Shown here piece by piece: positions 59,133-64,000 of a stretch of DNA of 64,000 nt; position 1 is the first letter of the stretch, and the number at the start of each line of letters is the position of its first letter. The notes below the pieces were generated by a model that saw nothing but the letters and a program-made list of their open reading frames with translations, was not told the DNA's origin and made no database searches. The position numbers and the translations under genes were made by a program. Source of the DNA: Saksenaea vasiformis B4078 (lineage: Eukaryota; Mucoromycota; Mucoromycetes; Mucorales; Saksenaeaceae); contig JNDT01001273.1 of NCBI GenBank assembly GCA_000697055.1, forward strand, positions 1-64,000, written 5' to 3'.

Positions 59133-60063
59133 CTATGATTGACATTGAACGAAGGACCCTCGGTTGCCACGATGTTCGAAGAGTAATCGTCTGTAAATAA
59201 AGTTTTTCGTTCCACTCTTGAGACATGTACCAAAACATTTAGCAGAATGAGAAACAAAGCCTTTGAAGTCACTTAAATATAAGCTATCGCATGCCTCACT
59301 AATTCTAGTCATCAGCGATCCTTTTTCGAGAAGTTTATTTCGCTTAGCTTTGCCTTTGGCAACGGACCATAACTGCTCAATTGGATTCAGTTCAGGTGAA
59401 TACATGGGAAGATATACATGCCGATATCCTCGAGAGCGGATATACTTTCCTATAACAGTTGAGCTATGAGTAGGAGCATTATCCATGACAAGGTAATGCC
59501 CCTTCACTTCTGGATACTTGTCCATTTTATCAAGAGTAGCTTTAAAAAGGCTCATATAATGCCCTGTCCCTGTTTCTGTGCTATAACCATGAGTTTCACG
59601 TCCAAGCTTTCTCTCTCTGCTATACCCTGGAACCCTCAAGCTGATATTAATTAAGTCAGTGGCTGATATTGTACCCAGAATCGATGATCGATGTTGTGTT
59701 CGCTTTAGTTGTAGGCACTGTAACTATTGCAGGAATTCCCTTCTTTGACCAAGTCATAGTTTGCTTCAAATTAATATGGAAGGCTGATTCATCAAGAAAA
59801 ACGCAATTTGTTGTAAAGCCCAAATCAGTTTGCTGCAGCTTTTGGACCTAATCACACCCTGGCTGAACTTTTCCCTCATTATTTCTTTTAAGCGGATGGA
59901 ATTGTGCCTGTTTAATGGACTGAGTTTTCATGAAGTTATAAACAGTACTACTAGAGACCCTAAAAATGACAACTGCTATAATAAATATTGACAATATGGC
60001 TCTTTGAAAACGACAATTAGGTTTCTGCATTGCGAGGTCGTCTTCCAAACAACCGACAATCAT
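59133..60063 (-). pseudogene. Tc1/mariner-type DDE (DD34E) transposase, inactivated
   Basis: Read on the minus strand: HTH end VSSSTVYNFMKTQ (about 59950), then NCVFLDESAFHINLK (first Asp, codon 59791-59793), TMTWSKKGIPAIVTVP, ISLRVPGYSRERKLG, YLVMDNAPTHSS (second Asp, codon 59481-59483) and YSPELNPIEQLWSVAK (Glu codon 59376-59378). Second Asp and Glu are separated by 34 residues, the Tc1 spacing. Two lesions are visible: a TAG at 59848-59850 where related proteins, as I recall, have Trp, and a 7-bp tandem duplication (ATCGATG twice) at 59680-59693 that shifts the frame. The final 168-residue frame is intact but lacks the first catalytic Asp. Family closely resembles DDE_3 transposases common in Mucorales. 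Confidence 0.8.
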
Positions 60064-61385
60064 TTTTGGTCTAACGACATTTGTTTTTCGCTAACCGACA
60101 AACTCAACCTGCCGCACTGTAACATGGAATTTCAGGAAGCACTTGCCCGAGATGGCGCCTCTTCAAGACGCTTTGCTAAATGGCAAAGGAGCAGCTGTGT
60201 AGTACCAAAGTGGTTTATCGTGTGGTCTAGGAAGGATGGAAAATACAGTCGATCTAGTTGGACACTGTATCCACAAATTTCTTTCCAGGGCGCGGTACTA
60301 ACTCAAGGTCTAATAGAAAGACGTCTTATTTCACTTCGATGACCGGTAAATCTTTTTAAAGCAGGTAGAAAGCTAAAAAAAAAAAATCACTTAATACACA
60401 CTAGCTACGACGTATTGGCGCAATTATTATGTCATCAAGTTATTTATTACCATCCCGATTAACTCAAAAATAAATCGTCAATCCAGAACGCCACTTATAG
60501 TGCACGGCGGGCTATTTGTGTAGCTAGGGCGGTTGGTAAGTCGCGTGAAAGGTATGGGGCCTGTATGCAAACGGATCCCAAAAAGTTATAAAAAAAACAA
60601 ATGCTGACGCTTCAAGGTCTCTGCCTACGTGATATCGGTTCCAGCTGGCACTACGATCATCTTGACTATTTTCATTCATTCATCCGCGTTCGCTCATAAA
60701 ATGTCAAATTGACACGTTCGCTAAGGAGAGGCTCACAACTTGCGTGAATTCGGTTGTTTTTCGGTGAGCAACCAGTCCGTTGGCGAAACAGAAAATATGG
60801 CAAGTACCCAGTCTTGTTACCTTTGTCCATTAATCACAGTTCTAGCTCAGATCTCATGTACACATGAGAACGGGGCAAGTAGAAGATAAAAAAAGAGAGA
60901 GTAGCAAATGCACTTAGCTGACAACAAAAGTCAGGGTTACCTGCGCATACTACAAATCATCACGCTGTTGTCTTTCGGGCACAATAAATTACTCTTCTAC
61001 ATTTCACCACCTTTAATGCTCTACTCCACGTCGTTCGCGTGGTCATGTGTCAATTTTATAAAAGATCAAGGATAGTACATGTAAAAAATTGCAACGATTC
61101 GATCGTCTGTTGATGGCGGTGTGTCAAAATTCACATAGCTCGTGTTCAGTGCAACCAGAAGTTTTTTTAATTTTTTATCACTATTTAAAGTGCCGCCTGG
61201 TGAGACAATGACGGATGGAAGTATGGGATGAGGTGGTAGGAAAAACAAGTTAATAGGTATGTAAGTTAGTGTAATACAATATGTGGCTAGCGGACTACCA
61301 AGAACTGCGAATATGTGTATCGGGTTCTTTGGCTGCCGCAATACTTTTTTTTCTTGAGGAAGGTCAGAGGGGGAACGGAAGTGAA
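60064..61385. other. Gene-poor stretch
   Basis: About 1.3 kb between the transposase remnant and the stop of the transporter gene. Only short frames; no element end recognised. Confidence 0.4.
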
Positions 61386-63101
61386 TTACAAGCGATAGAT
61401 GAAGTTGGGGTTCTCGATGTCTGTAAGGTCCTCATTGGGGTCGACCGGAGGTTGGGGATTGGCTAAACGTTCCCGATTGGTTTTGGCCATTAAAAGATGA
61501 GCAATGATCATCAAGACAGTAGAAATCGTGTTGGCAGCCATATAACCTATCATACCGCCGAGATAAAGAGGTTTTTGCCAATCCACCATCATAAGAGGAC
61601 CGGCGAAATTACCAATCGTGTACATGACGATCATAGCGCAGCTATAAAAGGTCTTCTTAGTATAACCTGAGACGTTGTTGGCCACAGATGCGAGAAGCAT
61701 GGTGTAAGCTGCTGGGAAAGCCCAGCAAAGGTAGAGACCGAGTAACTTGACTTGAGGTTTTGGGATTGCCACGAGTAAAATCAAACCGATCGTGGAAATT
61801 GTCAACAACACGGAGGCAGTGTAAAGTGTATGGCCGTATTTGCGATTGTACCACACGGCAACAATGATGATAATGCAGTCAACCACGCCGGAAGGAACAC
61901 TGAGAAGGATGGCTTCCAGACTCTATCGTGGAAAGTGAGGTTAGCACAAACGCTGGATCCCAAAAAAAAAAAGTTATTCATTTACCGAAAAACCAAACCC
62001 AGCGGTGATGATGGAGCTGAAAGTGCCCAAAGCGCCGTTTTGGATGTTAAGCAACATGGATGCAAAGATGAAGCAGTAGAAGCGAGGTTCCTTCACGGCC
62101 TCGATCATGTGGCTGATTTTGATCTCATTGGTACGGACAACCTTGTTGTCTCTGAGACGTACGTCAACGGCTTCTTGTTCTTCGGGTGTAAGGCGGAGGA
62201 AACGTGACTTGGGGCGATCAATCAGGAAAAAGAAACAGAAAATACCAAACAGGACAGTAACGCCTCCCAGGATGATCATGATCCTAAAAATGAAACATTT
62301 TTAGCGGAATTATTTTTTTGGTGTCAGCTGGTACCAACCATTGCCAGGCACTCTTGCCACCGACGCCATGCATGTGACCAATGCCGTAGCTGACAAAACC
62401 GCCAACAGCCATGGCGATACCGTTGCAAATGTAGATCATGCCAATTCTCGCGGCTTGCTCAGAGCGACGGTACATGGAACTAATAAGCATGATACAGCAT
62501 GGGTACATGCCAGCTTCAAAGAAACCCAAAAGAAATCGAAGAGCAGCTAATTGCTGGAAGTTCTTTCCTTCCGAGGTACAGACCAATACGGCACCCCAGA
62601 CAGCGATCAAACTTCCCATGTATTTGGAAAGAGGAATACGCTGAATGAGAATAGCATTGGGAACCTGAAAAGAGGAAGTCATAAGCTTTTAAATTTTTTT
62701 TTTACACAATCTAATATTTACCTGATAGACAAGGTAACCCAAATAAAAGATAGAACCGAGCCAATTGAATTGCTGACCCTCAAGGTGAGTGTCCTCCTTG
62801 ATGCTCAAGACACCAGCATAATTGATAGATGACTTGTCAAAGAACTAAACATTACAGCGAGTCAAAAATAGGCTTTTTTTTTTGTTTTTCCCAAGATGAG
62901 GTATTTTACCTGCAGAAAATTCAGAATAGCAACAAAGGGCATTACATAAAGGAAATCCATTTTACGGACTAAACTGCGCTCGGCAGCAGTAACAACATAT
63001 TCCTGGTTTCCCTTTTCATCGAAACGAGCTTCCTGCATTACTGTTGTCGAGGTGATCTCGTGCTTCTCATATTCGAGAATATATTCTTCTTTTTCTGCCA
63101 T
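61386..63101 (-). CDS. MFS transporter, DAL5-like allantoate/anion permease family
   Basis: Five exons: 63101-62910, 62844-62722, 62664-62339, 62283-61986 and 61922-61386, 491 residues, all phases consistent. Organisation is the fungal anion:cation symporter family: a ~55-residue hydrophilic N-terminus, RKMDFLYVMPFVAILNFLQF then DKSSINYAGVLSIKED in TM1-2, LGSIFYLGYLVYQVPNAIL, LAALRFLLGFFEAGMYPCC with the ACS-type R.LLG..EA motif, and a long central loop ending RPKSRFLRLTPEEQEAV. Twelve membrane helices can be placed. DAL5 relatives import allantoate, ureidosuccinate, nicotinate or other organic anions with protons at the plasma membrane; the substrate here is unknown. Codon bias is stronger than in the transcription-factor genes. 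Confidence 0.9.
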
Positions 63102-64000
63102 GGTTTGGAAGGGAGAAAGAGCCAAAGCGCGGGCATGCAAGAGAAATTTTTTATGTCAAAAAATTTGGGTCCGACTGAAGCCTGTGCACCGGAACACAAA
63201 CGATTTACCTTAACGACGAAAGAAAAAAACCACAGAGGTTGCACAGAGACACGTTCGGTCAAAAACTTACGACCTCTCCGAGACGCACGATCTCATTTCC
63301 CGGAAAAGTAAAGAGTAAGAAGGGTGTATGCAATTTTACTTGGTTAACGAAGAAAGTTTGTCTATATTTGCGTGAATGCACGTAATACGCATTACTTAAT
63401 TAACTTTGGTTATTGTTGACCATTGTTTTTGAGTCCAACGCTGTATTACAGTCACTAACCTTGAACAGCTACAGTTAATCATTCGTGGGTACCTCGGCAC
63501 AGTTCGTCCGATGTTGGCCTTTGCCGGATACTTAAAAAGGTCCTTGTGTCGATTCTCAGACATGTGTCTACACTCAATACATCACGACTGTGTAAAGCAG
63601 CTGAGAGAATAAGAAATCTTGCCTGATTGTTCAATTCCCTACGGTTGGCGTTGCACAAGTCACTGCTAAAATTCTGCCACTGTGGAACCGGAGATTTAAT
63701 CAAGATCATCCGTTGTCAAAGGCACAAACATTAAGGATCGTGTTGATAGCTTGGTCTTTTGCATTGGTAAGAATTTATTCCTAGTCTAGTCAAGGAAACT
63801 CTGATGTGCAATAGCTAATCGCAACACCGCGACCGTTGCACGAGATCGATCAGTCAAAATAAACAAATCAGCTGGATGAACTTGTCTTCCGTAAGACAAG
63901 AATCGAGACTGATCCTCAGGTTGACGATGAGCTCGTAAAAGCTGTACCAATGAAAGAATAAGGATTTTATACTATTGACTTGCGAAAGTAAACTACACAC
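63102..64000. other. Promoter region of transporter gene and unassigned right edge
   Basis: No supported gene. The transporter promoter lies immediately right of 63101; no clear TATA box was recognised. Confidence 0.4.

Noticed and set aside
1..64000. tRNA genes (B-box search by eye)
   Set aside because: No GGTTCGAATCC-like box paired with an A box was found on either strand outside coding regions.

Overview
This window looks like nuclear DNA of an early-diverging filamentous fungus, most probably Mucoromycota (Mucorales-like). Genes are split by many short introns (mostly 46-66 bp, GT...AG, often with a CTAAC/CTGAC-like branch site). The gene set is eukaryotic and fungal: WOPR and Zn2Cys6 regulators, an SFP1-like factor, RasGEF, complex III core protein. 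The tRNA-splicing ligase is a stand-alone ligase domain, the arrangement described for Mucorales. The species cannot be named from sequence alone. Exon borders below were worked out by hand from splice signals and frame continuity; they are predictions.

Left part (1-14 kb) is the most unusual. Two paralogous loci carry arrays of 33-residue Sel1-like repeats. The first (1-1909) is cut by the window edge; the second is preceded by a spliced MACPF-like region (2235-3748) and its join to the array (to 4777) is broken. Next come a monofunctional RNA ligase (5865-7126, +) and, tail to tail with only 34 bp between the stop codons, a large spliced Fanzor/TnpB-like nuclease gene (7161-11435, -) with a RuvC catalytic set and zinc ribbon that look intact but one apparent single-base frameshift at an A10 run. 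A FANCE-like DNA-repair candidate (12417-13850, +) follows.

Middle part (14-30.8 kb) is mainly housekeeping: a QCR1/MPP-beta family core protein, methylmalonate-semialdehyde dehydrogenase, a small single-pass membrane protein, a BCAS3-like WD40 protein, GDP-mannose 4,6-dehydratase, and a Zn2Cys6-PAS transcription factor. A transposase remnant lies near 27.2 kb.

Right part (30.8-64 kb) alternates genes with long gene-poor stretches. The genes are a RasGEF protein, a universal-stress protein, an SFP1-like zinc-finger factor, a WOPR regulator, an MBOAT/wax-synthase-like enzyme, an SLM-like PH-domain protein and a DAL5-like MFS transporter. Gene-poor blocks at 30.8-35.5, 41-45, 52.7-58 and 60-61.4 kb hold simple repeats and decayed transposons: a MULE-type and a Tc1/mariner-type (DD34E) transposase side by side at 58-60 kb, associated with a ~170-bp dispersed repeat. 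Neighbouring genes do not form an operon or an obvious pathway cluster. The closest functional link is proximity of nucleic-acid enzymes (RNA ligase, Fanzor, FANCE-like) at 5.9-13.9 kb, which may be coincidence.
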